From Elusimicrobiota bacterium (lineage in GTDB: Bacteria; Elusimicrobiota; Elusimicrobia; UBA1565; UBA9628): a stretch of 64,000 nt of DNA. A program made the position numbers and the translations under genes. The DNA lies in assembly GCA_016207665.1 (NCBI GenBank), contig JACQPG010000024.1:22476-86475 (forward strand). The letters are read 5' to 3'. How positions within the stretch are numbered: the first letter of the stretch is position 1; every line of letters begins with the position of its first letter. Below are positions 9,075-18,080 of this stretch, piece after piece. The notes beneath the pieces were generated by a model that worked only from the letters and a program-made list of their open reading frames with translations, did not search any database and was not told the DNA's origin.

Positions 9075-9685
9075 TAGAGTCGAGCGAAATTCATCAGAAG
9101 TCGCATCCCGAACTTATGGCTCTTCTCGGGATGGAATTGCGCGCCGAAGATGTTGCCGCGCTGGATCGCGGCGTCGAAGCGGATTCCATAGTCCGTTTTG
9201 AGTATGGAATCTTCTTCACTATCGACGCGCACATAATATGAGTGTACAAAATAGAATCGAGACTCATCGGGGAGGTCCTTTGTCAGGGGACTGTCTCGAG
9301 TGGGGATAACCCTATTCCATCCCATGTGGGGAACTTTCGTTCCGGGTTGCGCGGGAAAGCGGATTGTCGAAGCGGGAACCCAAGCTAATCCTGACAGTTT
9401 GCCTTCATCGCTGGACCGGGTCATAATCTGCATGCCCAGGCAGATTCCGAGAATTGGGATGCGTTCTTTTAAGGCTTTATGGTCAAGGATTCGGCGGAAT
9501 CCCCGACTATCGATTCTTGCCATGGCGTTATCGAAAGAGCCGACACCTGGCAATAGCAGCTTGCGTGCTTTCGAGATGTCCTCCAAATCATTGGTAACGA
9601 TGGACGATACTCCAATACGTTTGAGCATGTTTTGGATGGAGCCCAGATTGCCAATGCCGTAGTTGACGACGGTGATCATGCTCAT
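9074..9685 (-). CDS. hisH: HisH-like class I glutamine amidotransferase (HisH2 type)
   Basis: A 203-residue class I glutaminase. The nucleophile Cys82 is in ILGICLGMQ, and the His-Glu pair is in GAQFHPEKSHKFG near the C-terminus, giving a complete triad. It releases ammonia from glutamine for a partner barrel. The start is the ATG at 9685, which overlaps the wbpG-like stop as ATGA; a TTG at 9703 would only add six residues. Flanked by HisF-like and WbpG-like genes and lacking other his genes nearby, it most likely serves the acetamidino modification of a sugar rather than histidine synthesis. Confidence 0.88.
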   Translation of the reverse strand: MSMITVVNYGIGNLGSIQNMLKRIGVSSIVTNDLEDISKARKLLLPGVGSFDNAMARIDSRGFRRILDHKALKERIPILGICLGMQIMTRSSDEGKLSGLAWVPASTIRFPAQPGTKVPHMGWNRVIPTRDSPLTKDLPDESRFYFVHSYYVRVDSEEDSILKTDYGIRFDAAIQRGNIFGAQFHPEKSHKFGMRLLMNFARL

Positions 9686-10851
9686 GCCTTGGCTGGGAAA
9701 CAATATTTGAGATAAAAACTCATGGGCACCAAGTTGTAGTTAGCCAACATAGCGAATAACGGACGCAGACGCTCGAAGCGCTTCTTATACGTGGGAAATT
9801 CCGTCCATGATCTCGGCGGTTGCCGCATGATATGTTCATATTCTGCATCCGAAAGATCCAATCGTTTCTTGAAGTAAGTCACGAGCTCGGGTTCAATCTT
9901 TGGAGGAGTGTTGTACTCGGCCCAGGCAGCTTCGCGTGTCATTCTCCCCATTCTTGCCAATGCGGACAGGGTATTGTTCCTTAGGTCCGAGCCAAATTTT
10001 TGCGGCAGATAAATCCCATGGCAAAAGGCCGTCATTCTATTTTCTAAATGATGGCCGCCATAGTATTGCCAGCCAAAATTCCTTTCCAAGAATTCCCGGG
10101 CGGCCTCCTTGCTATAATCGAGATACCAGAATGGTCGAACTTTTTTTATCCTGGCGATGCTTGTCCACCACATGAATCGGCTGAAGGTCATCAGCGGATA
10201 GGTTTTCATGGGGCGACGGCCATGCTTCTGATGAATTGACTGGATGTATTTCCCGTCGAAGTAATTTCTGCCGAAGGGCGTGATGCCTTCTGTGACGAAC
10301 GAATGACCCTCTAGTATGAATTTGACGCCGTTTGTCCAGGCCGCGCGATACATGACCTCCGCCAGCGCCAAATCAGTCGCCGCCTCGATTTCGGGAACTC
10401 CTGATAAGAAAAAAGATCGGAAGATGTCATCGGACTCTTTATTATCGACGACGTGGGTATAGAGATCGACATTCATGGCGCCAAGCACCTTGCGGATATT
10501 TTCCGTGGCGATCGCCGAATTCCAGGTATTGTCGTAATGGACAGCTAATGGCCGTAAACCCCATCGCCTTGCCAGGCACAACAGGTAAGATGAGTCAGTT
10601 CCGCCGCTGACTCCGATCACGCAGTCGTATCGTTTCCCTTTCCCGTCGGCCTTGATTTCTGAAACGATTCGTTGAAAGGTGGATTTGCCGATTTCGGTAC
10701 CTGTCCCGTATTGTTGTTTGAGGCGATCCGTCTGATGGCAATAGTTGCAAACGCCCGATTGATCGAAGGTTATGGCGTCGACGCGTGCGTCATAAATGCA
10801 GCGGCTGCATACCTGGAGGGTCGCCTTATGCAGATCAGGGTCTAGCAGCAT
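9682..10851 (-). CDS. wbpG: N-acetyl sugar amidotransferase (WbpG/PseA family)
   Basis: A 389-residue PP-loop ATP pyrophosphatase-type enzyme. It begins with a four-Cys zinc-type pattern (Cys15, Cys18, Cys35, Cys38), then the PP-loop VSGGTDSSYLL at about residues 81-91 that binds ATP and drives adenylation. The family (WbpG in Pseudomonas O-antigen, PseA in pseudaminic acid pathways) converts an acetamido group to an acetamidino group using ammonia. The adjacent HisH-like glutaminase and HisF-like channel would supply that ammonia. The start ATG at 10851 overlaps the formyltransferase gene by 17 bases. Confidence in the family is high; the exact sugar is inferred. Confidence 0.9.
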   Translation of the reverse strand: MLLDPDLHKATLQVCSRCIYDARVDAITFDQSGVCNYCHQTDRLKQQYGTGTEIGKSTFQRIVSEIKADGKGKRYDCVIGVSGGTDSSYLLCLARRWGLRPLAVHYDNTWNSAIATENIRKVLGAMNVDLYTHVVDNKESDDIFRSFFLSGVPEIEAATDLALAEVMYRAAWTNGVKFILEGHSFVTEGITPFGRNYFDGKYIQSIHQKHGRRPMKTYPLMTFSRFMWWTSIARIKKVRPFWYLDYSKEAAREFLERNFGWQYYGGHHLENRMTAFCHGIYLPQKFGSDLRNNTLSALARMGRMTREAAWAEYNTPPKIEPELVTYFKKRLDLSDAEYEHIMRQPPRSWTEFPTYKKRFERLRPLFAMLANYNLVPMSFYLKYCFPAKA

Positions 10852-11824
10852 CTTCCTTCTTACCCAGGCTTGCTGAAAATGCGTTGTTATTGCCGGGCTT
10901 GTTCCGTTCGCGCCACCAGATAGAAGCGGGCATATCTATTCCGTTCATCCCAATATGGGTGATCTCCAAAACCGATTCGTTTCCGCATCCAACGAATATC
11001 TGGCCATCCATCGTTTTAATTTGTCCGCAAGGCGGAAACGGGAAATGTTTATGCGGAACGAGCTGGGACGACCAAATTGTAACCTTATCGGCTTGGTGGA
11101 ACGTGAAGGCGCCAGGGTATGGCTTGGTCTGGGCGCGAATGAAATTGTAGATCTGGCAGGCGGGGCGCGACCAGTCGATGATTCCATCCTCTGGGCCGCG
11201 CTGTGGAAACAACCGCCGTCGACTTTCGTCTTGGGGTGTTAGCTGCGCAGAGCCGTTGGCCAGACGGGGTAATTGTTTTACGAGAAGCTCGATCCCTAGC
11301 GATTCTATTCGTTGGTAAAGGGTGGCGATGGTATCCTCTGGGAGGATATCTGCCGCCAGTTGTCCTACAACCGGCCCGCTGTCCACGCCATCAGCCAGCT
11401 GAAATAGAGTGATGCCTGTCTTGGTTTCGCCGTTGATCATAGCCCATACAAGCGGCGCCCCGCCACTGTAATCAGGAAGCAATGAGGAGTGGAGCCCATA
11501 GGCGGGCGCCATTTCCCGCCAGGGTCGTGGGACCATGTGGTACCACCCGGCTACGAGGAACATATCTGGCGCCCAGGAGCGAACGCGGTCCATCAGGTCT
11601 GGATCCTTCATGTTCCGACGGATTATGGCGCATTCTATGTTATGCGAGTCGCAGTAGCTCTTGACGTCGGCAAATAGGACATTCGTGACGCCTTGCGGCC
11701 GATATGAGATTGAAAAATGGCGTGGGGCGGTGACGGCCCCCACGATTTCGCAGCAGGGCAAAGTAGTAATTGTTTCCAGGCAGCGCATTCCAAACGTGCT
11801 CGCGCCTATAAATACGATTCTCAT
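10835..11824 (-). CDS. Methionyl-tRNA formyltransferase-like sugar N-formyltransferase
   Basis: A 329-residue protein with the formyl-THF-binding Rossmann fold (MRIVFIGASTFG), then the catalytic region LHSSLLPDYSGGAP at 111-124 and DGVDSG at 145-150, and a C-terminal domain starting near residue 190 (IDWSRPACQIYNFIRA). Canonical formyltransferases use an Asn-x-His...Asp triad. Here His112 and Asp148 are present, but the Asn position is Gly110, so activity or mechanism may differ. I start at the ATG at 11824, overlapping the asnB stop as ATGA; the longer frame lacks homology. In this setting the substrate is likely an amino sugar rather than tRNA. Confidence 0.78.
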   Translation of the reverse strand: MRIVFIGASTFGMRCLETITTLPCCEIVGAVTAPRHFSISYRPQGVTNVLFADVKSYCDSHNIECAIIRRNMKDPDLMDRVRSWAPDMFLVAGWYHMVPRPWREMAPAYGLHSSLLPDYSGGAPLVWAMINGETKTGITLFQLADGVDSGPVVGQLAADILPEDTIATLYQRIESLGIELLVKQLPRLANGSAQLTPQDESRRRLFPQRGPEDGIIDWSRPACQIYNFIRAQTKPYPGAFTFHQADKVTIWSSQLVPHKHFPFPPCGQIKTMDGQIFVGCGNESVLEITHIGMNGIDMPASIWWRERNKPGNNNAFSASLGKKEDAARP

Positions 11825-13716
11825 GCGTGGATGCTTCCCGGCCTGATTTCCGTTAGCCACTGTTCCACATTGAGTAGTGACCATATCAGCAGCCGTCTAT
11901 TCTGCGTACCGCTCAAGTGTTCCTTTACGAGTTGTTCGACGACCGCACTGTCCATGAACTCGTAGATATTTGCCTTGCGATTAAGCAGGGTGCGTTTGAC
12001 GAATTCAATGCTTTCGCCTTTGAACCAGCTCGCATCCGGGGCGGAAAAGCCTTGCTTGACGGTGCATGTTGTATCATCGGGAATGTAGCGCTTCATGACC
12101 TCGCGCAGGATTCGTTTGCCATCGCCGGTTTGTTGGAAAAAATCGCCCTGTTTATTGCCTGCGTCGTTTTCATTGATGCGAATCACATCGGTCAGGTTGC
12201 GGAGTTTGAGATGCACTGGACAGCGCATGGCAAAGTCGACCAGGTCATTATCCAAAAACGGCACCCGGGTTTCCAATCCGTGGGCCATGCTGAGCTTATC
12301 TTCAACCACGAGCAGGCCATGAAGGAACGTCTTTGCTTCGAAATAAAGCGAGTGGTTGATATAGTCCTCGGGGCCATCAATATGTCCCTTATAATTCTGG
12401 AAGACATCGCGAAAGATATCTCGCGTCCAGACCTGTTCCACGTCAGCCGCTATGGGAGCGAACAGCAGTTTTAGATGACGATTGTCCACCAACCGTTGCC
12501 AGAACAGATAGTACTTATCGATGTACTGCTCGAAATTATCGTTGACCACTGCCCTATAGTAGCGCCAAGGGTAACCGCCGAAAAGTTCGTCGCCGCCTGC
12601 GCCGCTAAGAACCACCTTGACGAATTTGCCCGCGAGTTGGGCGGCATAGTAGTTGGGATAACTTTGCCCCACGCGGGGTTCTTCCAGATGCCATGCCAGT
12701 TTTGGCAACACTCGCTCCATATCGCCTGCTTTTAGGACCATTTCGTAATGCTCGGTCTTGAAATGATAAGAGAGGGCTTCGGCCTTTCTCCGTTCATCGA
12801 AGGCCAGCTCTATTCCGGAGGCAGAGCTTAAGTCAAACCCGCAGGTGAAGGTCTTGAGATACGGGAAAGACTTGGCGGCGATGGCCGTGATCGATCCGGA
12901 GTCCATTCCGCCGCTCAGATAACTCCCTAGTTCGACGTCCGTGATTAGTTGGCGATTGACTGCCTGTTGGAAGAGGCGGTTGAGTTCCTCACGATATTCT
13001 TCATCGTCGGCTCGCTCGGAGGGCTCTTGAAAGCGGTAATCCCAGTATTGGATGCGGCGCAGTGTGGGATCCGCATGCTTGAGATCGAGCGTGGCGTAGT
13101 TTCCTGGGGGAAGCAGCTGGATGTTCTCCAGCAAGGTCCGATCGGTAAAGATGTTCTGAAACGTGAAGTATTCAAGTAGCGCGGGCTTATCCATCCGTCG
13201 TATGAAGCCCGGGATGGCCAGGATAGCCTTCTGTTCGGAGGCGAAGGCAAATGTGTTCCCTTGGCGGCTGACATAGAGAGGCTTTATGCCGTAACGGTCT
13301 CGGGCCAGGAGCAATGTTCTATCCTTGCGGTCCCAAAGCGCCAAAGCGAACATGCCGTTGAATTTGTCGAGCGCCTTTATTCCCCATTCCGCGAGTGCAT
13401 TTAGGACGACCTCGCTGTCGGTCTTAGACCGGAACCAGTAGCCCTTGGCTTCCAGCTCGCTGCGTAATTCGCGGAAGTTATAGACCTCGCCGTTAAAACT
13501 AATGAAATAGCGATGATCGGCGCTGGCCATGGGCTGGTGCCCAGCGGGTGAGAGATCGATGATAGCCAGGCGGCGGTGGCCGATGCCGACGTTGCCTTCG
13601 ATCCAATGCCCCTCTCCATCCGGTCCGCGATGGGCGATGACGTCGGTCATGCGCTGCAGAGTCTTTGGGGAGATCGGCGCGCTATCGAGGTTGATGAGAC
13701 CGGCTATTCCGCACAT
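11821..13716 (-). CDS. asnB: Asparagine synthase (glutamine-hydrolysing) type amidotransferase
   Basis: A 631-residue two-domain enzyme. It starts MCGIAGL with the N-terminal nucleophile Cys2 of the Ntn glutaminase domain, followed by RLAIIDLSPAGHQP. The synthase domain has the PP-loop YLSGGMDSGSI near residue 265. It makes asparagine from aspartate, glutamine and ATP. In O-antigen clusters, WbpS-type paralogs instead amidate uronic acids. The neighbouring formyltransferase and uronic-acid genes favour a sugar role, but sequence cannot exclude true asparagine synthesis. It sits eight bases downstream of the methyltransferase gene. Confidence 0.9.
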   Translation of the reverse strand: MCGIAGLINLDSAPISPKTLQRMTDVIAHRGPDGEGHWIEGNVGIGHRRLAIIDLSPAGHQPMASADHRYFISFNGEVYNFRELRSELEAKGYWFRSKTDSEVVLNALAEWGIKALDKFNGMFALALWDRKDRTLLLARDRYGIKPLYVSRQGNTFAFASEQKAILAIPGFIRRMDKPALLEYFTFQNIFTDRTLLENIQLLPPGNYATLDLKHADPTLRRIQYWDYRFQEPSERADDEEYREELNRLFQQAVNRQLITDVELGSYLSGGMDSGSITAIAAKSFPYLKTFTCGFDLSSASGIELAFDERRKAEALSYHFKTEHYEMVLKAGDMERVLPKLAWHLEEPRVGQSYPNYYAAQLAGKFVKVVLSGAGGDELFGGYPWRYYRAVVNDNFEQYIDKYYLFWQRLVDNRHLKLLFAPIAADVEQVWTRDIFRDVFQNYKGHIDGPEDYINHSLYFEAKTFLHGLLVVEDKLSMAHGLETRVPFLDNDLVDFAMRCPVHLKLRNLTDVIRINENDAGNKQGDFFQQTGDGKRILREVMKRYIPDDTTCTVKQGFSAPDASWFKGESIEFVKRTLLNRKANIYEFMDSAVVEQLVKEHLSGTQNRRLLIWSLLNVEQWLTEIRPGSIHA

Positions 13717-13723
13717 GACCGGG

Positions 13724-14770
13724 TCAGGTCATCTTGCGGGCTATGATGGTGATACCCGCGTCTTCGACCACTTCCCGCTCTATGGAAAGATCGCATTCGG
13801 CGCACCACCTCCTGACCTCCTCGGGGGATTGCCGAGCCGCGTTGGCGGGAGCGTACCAGTCGTAGTTGATATGGTTCATTTCGGCGAAGCTCAATTCGGG
13901 GTGATAAAACGCCTTCGCCACATGCCAATAGAATAGGCGTTGGATGTTGATGCGGCCCGCAGGTATGTCAAGCAAATCAATGGGGCGTGGAATGTCGATT
14001 TCAGCATTTAATTTTCCGAGGGCGATGCCGAGTTTGGTAAGAGGCTCCAGGGCCTCCCAGGCTTTCTCTGGCGCCATCGGCTGGAGTTTTTGGCGAACAT
14101 AATCGTCCGTAAACTCCCGCAAGGGGCCTTTGCGGCGATAGACATAGAACATAAATCTCCCGCCCTTCTTGAGGAGGCGCGCTAGGGACGCCAAGGCCTG
14201 CTTCGTGGAATCAGTGTGATGCAGGACCCCTTCGGAGAAGATGATATCTACGGAGCCTGCCGGAAGAGGTAGATTGCAGATATCGGCCTGCATGAATGCC
14301 GCCTGGAACCCTCTCTCGGCGAAACGTTCCGCCGCGGTGTCGACTGCGGTGGACACGTCGATGCCTAGATAGCGGACATGCGGCAATAAAGAGTCGAATA
14401 ATTCCATAGCGGACATACCGGCGCCGCATCCGGCGTCAAGTAAAAGCGGCCTGTCGCCATGTTCGGCGACCCACGGGGCCGACTTCAGGTCTCCATATCG
14501 CTCACACAGCCAGGAGCGCATGCGCGCCAGCGAAGGATCGGAGTCAAAGGTATCTCGCCTTTTCCACTTGAATCCAAATGTCGTTTCGGTCTGCGATTGG
14601 GCCGCTGAAAGGATGGTACGGCTGCGCAGGATGCCCGTGCGGTAAACGAAGCTCTGGCCGGAGAGCGAAAGTTCATCGCCTTCTCGATGATTGGGAATTC
14701 CCAGATAGCTGCATAGCCATGGAGGAGCGAAGGATTTAGAGGTTGTGGAGGATTTCGACGATGTATTCAT
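13724..14770 (-). CDS. Class I SAM-dependent methyltransferase
   Basis: A 348-residue protein. Motif I LLDAGCGAGMSA near residues 110-121 binds SAM, GIDVS follows as the acidic strand-2 motif, and FSEGVLHHTD near residue 178 is the post-III region of the Methyltransf_11 type. An N-terminal segment of about 90 residues, with GDELSLSGQSFVYRTGILR, precedes the Rossmann core and is common in methyltransferases of polysaccharide clusters. It overlaps the upstream aminotransferase gene by 35 bases. The methyl acceptor, a sugar or a lipid-linked intermediate, is unknown. Confidence 0.82.
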   Translation of the reverse strand: MNTSSKSSTTSKSFAPPWLCSYLGIPNHREGDELSLSGQSFVYRTGILRSRTILSAAQSQTETTFGFKWKRRDTFDSDPSLARMRSWLCERYGDLKSAPWVAEHGDRPLLLDAGCGAGMSAMELFDSLLPHVRYLGIDVSTAVDTAAERFAERGFQAAFMQADICNLPLPAGSVDIIFSEGVLHHTDSTKQALASLARLLKKGGRFMFYVYRRKGPLREFTDDYVRQKLQPMAPEKAWEALEPLTKLGIALGKLNAEIDIPRPIDLLDIPAGRINIQRLFYWHVAKAFYHPELSFAEMNHINYDWYAPANAARQSPEEVRRWCAECDLSIEREVVEDAGITIIARKMT

Positions 14771-15875
14771 AGTCTCTTTTTTTCATCCGGTTATGCAGCG
14801 GCAGCGCCATCGTATTAGCGTCGCAGTCACGGGCTGCCGGGAAGTGTTCTGGCTTGAGTCCGAGGCGATCGCGGTAGTAACCAAGCATGTGCACCGCGTG
14901 CGTTCCGGGCCGTGTGGCAATGCCGGCGGCCTGCAGGCGCTCCATGATCTTATCGCGGGTCATGGGAGATTTTGTGGGATCGACATAGGTGACGAAAGCC
15001 TGCCAAGCATGGGTGCCGTTCTCTGGGAAGACTGGCATACGGAGCCATCCCAAATTTGCGAGGGTCTCCCGGTAATATTCGGCGTATTGATGACGCTCCT
15101 CGATAAAGCGGTCGAGCTTAGCGAGTTGCGCGAGGCCGATAGCGCCCTGTAGGTCGGTCATACGATAATTGTAGCCCAGGAGGTTAAATTGTGGTAGCAG
15201 GTAGGGACGTGGGCCTTTGTGGCGCTGTTCTTCGGAGACGGAGGCGCCATGGTTTCTAAGCATGTTGACCACTTCGGCGAGCCGGCCGTCGTTGGTTGTG
15301 ACCATTCCGCCTTCCCCGGTGGTGATTGACTTTCGAGGGTGAAATGAGAATGCGGCCGCGTCACCCAGAGCGCCGGCGAAGGTTCTCTTGTAGCTGGCTC
15401 CGGCAGCACAGGCGGCGTCCTCGATGATCTTTATCCCAGCAGGGACGATGGCGCGTATGGCGTCCATGTCGGCGCAGAGACCAAAGAGATGGACGGCGAT
15501 GACCGCGCGTGTTTTTGATGTTAGCTTACGCGCCAAGTCGACGGGATCGATATTGTTGGTCGCCCGATCGACGTCGACGAACACCACGGTGGCGCCACAG
15601 TAGAGCACGACGTTGGCCGTCGCCACCCAGGTGAAAGCCGGGACGATCACTTCGTCTCCCGGACCGATGCCCATCGCGGCCAAGATAAGATGTAGGCCAG
15701 TCGTGCAACTGGTGGTGGCAAGGGCATGTGCCACCCCGTGCCGTTTGGCAAACGCCTTCTCGAAAGCGGCGACCTTGGCGCCTTGGGTAAGCCAGCCCGT
15801 CATCAGCGGCTCACGGCAAGCCTGCCACTCTTCTTCGCCGGTGGACGGGAGGGATATTTGGATAGAGCGGTCCAT
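14736..15875 (-). CDS. DegT/DnrJ/EryC1/StrS family aminotransferase
   Basis: A 379-residue PLP enzyme with the Schiff-base lysine at Lys182 in FSFHPRKSITTGEGG, PLP-binding VIVPAFTWVATANVV at 77-91 and IEDAACAAGASY at 151-162. The start is the ATG at 15875, with AGGAG just upstream; the longer frame would run into the epimerase gene. Enzymes of this subgroup aminate keto groups of nucleotide sugars, often at C4 or C3. The 4-keto product of the WbpM/CapD-type dehydratase in this cluster is one possible substrate. Confidence 0.88.
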   Translation of the reverse strand: MDRSIQISLPSTGEEEWQACREPLMTGWLTQGAKVAAFEKAFAKRHGVAHALATTSCTTGLHLILAAMGIGPGDEVIVPAFTWVATANVVLYCGATVVFVDVDRATNNIDPVDLARKLTSKTRAVIAVHLFGLCADMDAIRAIVPAGIKIIEDAACAAGASYKRTFAGALGDAAAFSFHPRKSITTGEGGMVTTNDGRLAEVVNMLRNHGASVSEEQRHKGPRPYLLPQFNLLGYNYRMTDLQGAIGLAQLAKLDRFIEERHQYAEYYRETLANLGWLRMPVFPENGTHAWQAFVTYVDPTKSPMTRDKIMERLQAAGIATRPGTHAVHMLGYYRDRLGLKPEHFPAARDCDANTMALPLHNRMKKRDYEYIVEILHNL

Positions 15876-15883
15876 ACGGTCTC

Positions 15884-16885
15884 CTAGGTCTGCAGGCTGA
15901 CGGCTTGGCGCCGGGCTTCGACTTCCCGCATGTTGGCGGCTCTCCAATCAATGAGGCGCTGGAGCCCCTCCCGGAGCGGAAGAGCGGCGGTAAAGCCGAT
16001 CTCCGCCGCGGCGCGCTTGGGACAACCTATGCGGTTGCGCACGAGCGTGGCTTGGCTGCGAGGGGCGAATTTGATAGGTTGGCCGCAGCCGGTCAGATCA
16101 AGCAGAATTTCCGCCAGCTCTTTCAAGGAAGTTCGCTTTCCAGTGCCGACGTTATAGAAACGATCGGTCGAGGTTGCCTTCATGGCGCAGACGTTAGCGT
16201 TGGCGCAATCCTCAACGGCGACGAAATCGAAGGCTTCCGAGCCATCTCCAAGGATGGTCGGCCCTTCCCCCCGGTCGATGGCGTCGAGCATCTTCATGAT
16301 GACGGCAATGTAGGCGCCATGATAGTCCTGGCGTGGTCCGTAGACGTTCATGTAGCGCAGGCCAACATAGTTTAGACCATATCGGTGATGAAAGGCGCGC
16401 AGCATGGCCTCGCCGGCGATTTTGGTGGCGCCGTAGAAGTTCTTGTTGTTAAAAGGATGATCTTCGGTCATAGGTTCTTGCACGGCGTCGCCATAGACGG
16501 AGGCCGAAGAGGAATAGACTAGGCGCTTGACTCGAGTTTTAACGCAAGCCTCCATGACGTTGAAGGTTCCTCGCACGTTGACGTCGAAGGCGCTGCGTGG
16601 AAACTCGTGGCACTGGAGCAGCCAGAGGGCGGCGAAATGGAATACGCCGTCTGCGCCGGCCAAAGCGGTCTCCAGAATATCGGTTTGCAATATGTCTCCA
16701 CCTATGTCAAATATCTTGACGCGAGGATCATCGAGCGCGTTGGCGAGGTTCTCGACCCTACCCCGCACGAAATTATCATAGATCAAGATATCCCGTACGT
16801 CTTCCTTCAGGAGCCTATCAACTGTATGCGAACCGATAAGCCCGGCTCCGCCGATGAGTACTAGTCTTTTGCCCGTCAACTCCAT
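15884..16885 (-). CDS. NAD-dependent nucleotide-sugar epimerase/dehydratase (extended SDR)
   Basis: A 333-residue extended SDR. The NAD-binding GGAGLIGSH is at residues 12-20, the catalytic SSSASVYG begins near residue 125, and the YxxxK pair is in NFYGATK near 148. A GLRYMNVYGPRQ substrate-binding motif follows, as in UDP-glucose/UDP-GlcNAc 4-epimerases and GDP/UDP-sugar dehydratases. The start ATG at 16885 is preceded by GGAGGT with good spacing, a strong ribosome site for this cluster. A 4-epimerase (GalE/WbpP-like) is the most likely role, but C5/C6 chemistry is not excluded. Confidence 0.85.
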   Translation of the reverse strand: MELTGKRLVLIGGAGLIGSHTVDRLLKEDVRDILIYDNFVRGRVENLANALDDPRVKIFDIGGDILQTDILETALAGADGVFHFAALWLLQCHEFPRSAFDVNVRGTFNVMEACVKTRVKRLVYSSSASVYGDAVQEPMTEDHPFNNKNFYGATKIAGEAMLRAFHHRYGLNYVGLRYMNVYGPRQDYHGAYIAVIMKMLDAIDRGEGPTILGDGSEAFDFVAVEDCANANVCAMKATSTDRFYNVGTGKRTSLKELAEILLDLTGCGQPIKFAPRSQATLVRNRIGCPKRAAAEIGFTAALPLREGLQRLIDWRAANMREVEARRQAVSLQT

Positions 16886-16922
16886 GCGGCACCTCCGTTC
16901 AAAAAGTTACCCAAACCATGGA

Positions 16923-18080
16923 TCAGCCTCGGGTTGCTCGAGACAGAGATAAGACGACGGCCTCTTGCTGTGCGGGCGTTAGCTCCGGGAAAACTGGAAT
17001 CGCGAGAGAATCCGCAGAGACCTTCTCCGACAAAGGGAAATCACCACGTTTATAGCCTAGTTTGTTGAAGCACTCCTGCAAGTGGAACGGGACCGGGTAA
17101 TAAACTTCCCAGCTATTGCCTTCGGCGCGCAGTCGCTGCTGGAGGCGGTCCCTCTCGGAGACTTGGATGACGAATTGATTATAGATGTGATAATGCCTTG
17201 TCCCAGAGCTCTGATACACAGCCTTGGGCAAAATTACGTCCTTCAACCCGCTCTTGGCGAAAAGGTCTTCGTATCTCCGCGCATTTTGCTGCCTCTTCTG
17301 GGTCCATTCGTCGAGATGTTTAATTTTCACGAGCAGAATGGCCGCATGTAGGGTATCCAGACGAAAGTTGCCGCCTATGAATTTGTGATAATACTTCGTC
17401 TTGCTTCCGTGATTGCGTAGAATCCGCAGCCGTTCGGCTAGATCAGCATCGTTGGTGACAACCATGCCGGCATCGCCTAGGGCGCCCAGATTCTTACTCG
17501 GGAAAAATGAAAAACATCCGATGTCTCCCATGGATCCTGCCTTCATCCCATTCTTGTACTCGGCTCCGATGGCTTGCGCGGCATCCTCTACAACTCTCAA
17601 CCCATGTCGACGCGCAATATCGAGTATGGGTGCCATATCGGCGCATTGGCCAAAAAGATGGACGGGGATAATGGCTCTGGTCCGAGGTGTGACCGCTTGC
17701 GCAATGCCGTTTGGATCGATGTTGAATGTCGAGGGATCTATGTCGACGAACACGGGTTTTGCCCCTAGCCGGACGATGGCTCCGGCCGTAGCGAAGAAGG
17801 AATAAGTGCTGGTGATGACTTCGTCTCCGGGTTTAATGTTAATTGCCATCAGCGCGATGAGCAAGGCATCTGTTCCAGAAGACACACCGACCGCGTGTTT
17901 AACCTTGCAATAGGCCGCTGCGGCTGACTCGAATGCGGAGACCTCGGGACCATTGATGAAATGCCCATGGTCCATGACGCGGGCAATGGCGGCGTCTAAC
18001 TCGGCGCGCAAAACGCGATGCTGAACGTTCAAGTCTAGCATTGGTACCGAGGGCGGCGCTTCAACCCTTGAGTTCGTCAT
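16923..18080 (-). CDS. wbpE: DegT-type aminotransferase, WbpE-like
   Basis: A 385-residue PLP aminotransferase. Lys196 in FSFFPSKNLGALGDAGM forms the Schiff base, with VITSTYSFFATAGAI at 88-102 and VVEDAAQAIGAEYKNG at 163-178. It overlaps by 20 bases the gene for a WbpD-like acetyltransferase. In Pseudomonas, WbpE aminates C3 of UDP-2-acetamido-3-keto-glucuronate, and WbpD then acetylates that amine. The tight pairing supports the same two steps here. FdtB-type enzymes acting on TDP-3-keto-fucose are the main alternative. Confidence 0.82.
   Translation of the reverse strand: MTNSRVEAPPSVPMLDLNVQHRVLRAELDAAIARVMDHGHFINGPEVSAFESAAAAYCKVKHAVGVSSGTDALLIALMAINIKPGDEVITSTYSFFATAGAIVRLGAKPVFVDIDPSTFNIDPNGIAQAVTPRTRAIIPVHLFGQCADMAPILDIARRHGLRVVEDAAQAIGAEYKNGMKAGSMGDIGCFSFFPSKNLGALGDAGMVVTNDADLAERLRILRNHGSKTKYYHKFIGGNFRLDTLHAAILLVKIKHLDEWTQKRQQNARRYEDLFAKSGLKDVILPKAVYQSSGTRHYHIYNQFVIQVSERDRLQQRLRAEGNSWEVYYPVPFHLQECFNKLGYKRGDFPLSEKVSADSLAIPVFPELTPAQQEAVVLSLSRATRG

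Noticed and set aside
8307-9685. hisF/hisH as histidine biosynthesis genes
   Set aside because: Asp11 of HisF is missing, no other his gene is near, and a WbpG-like gene adjoins them.
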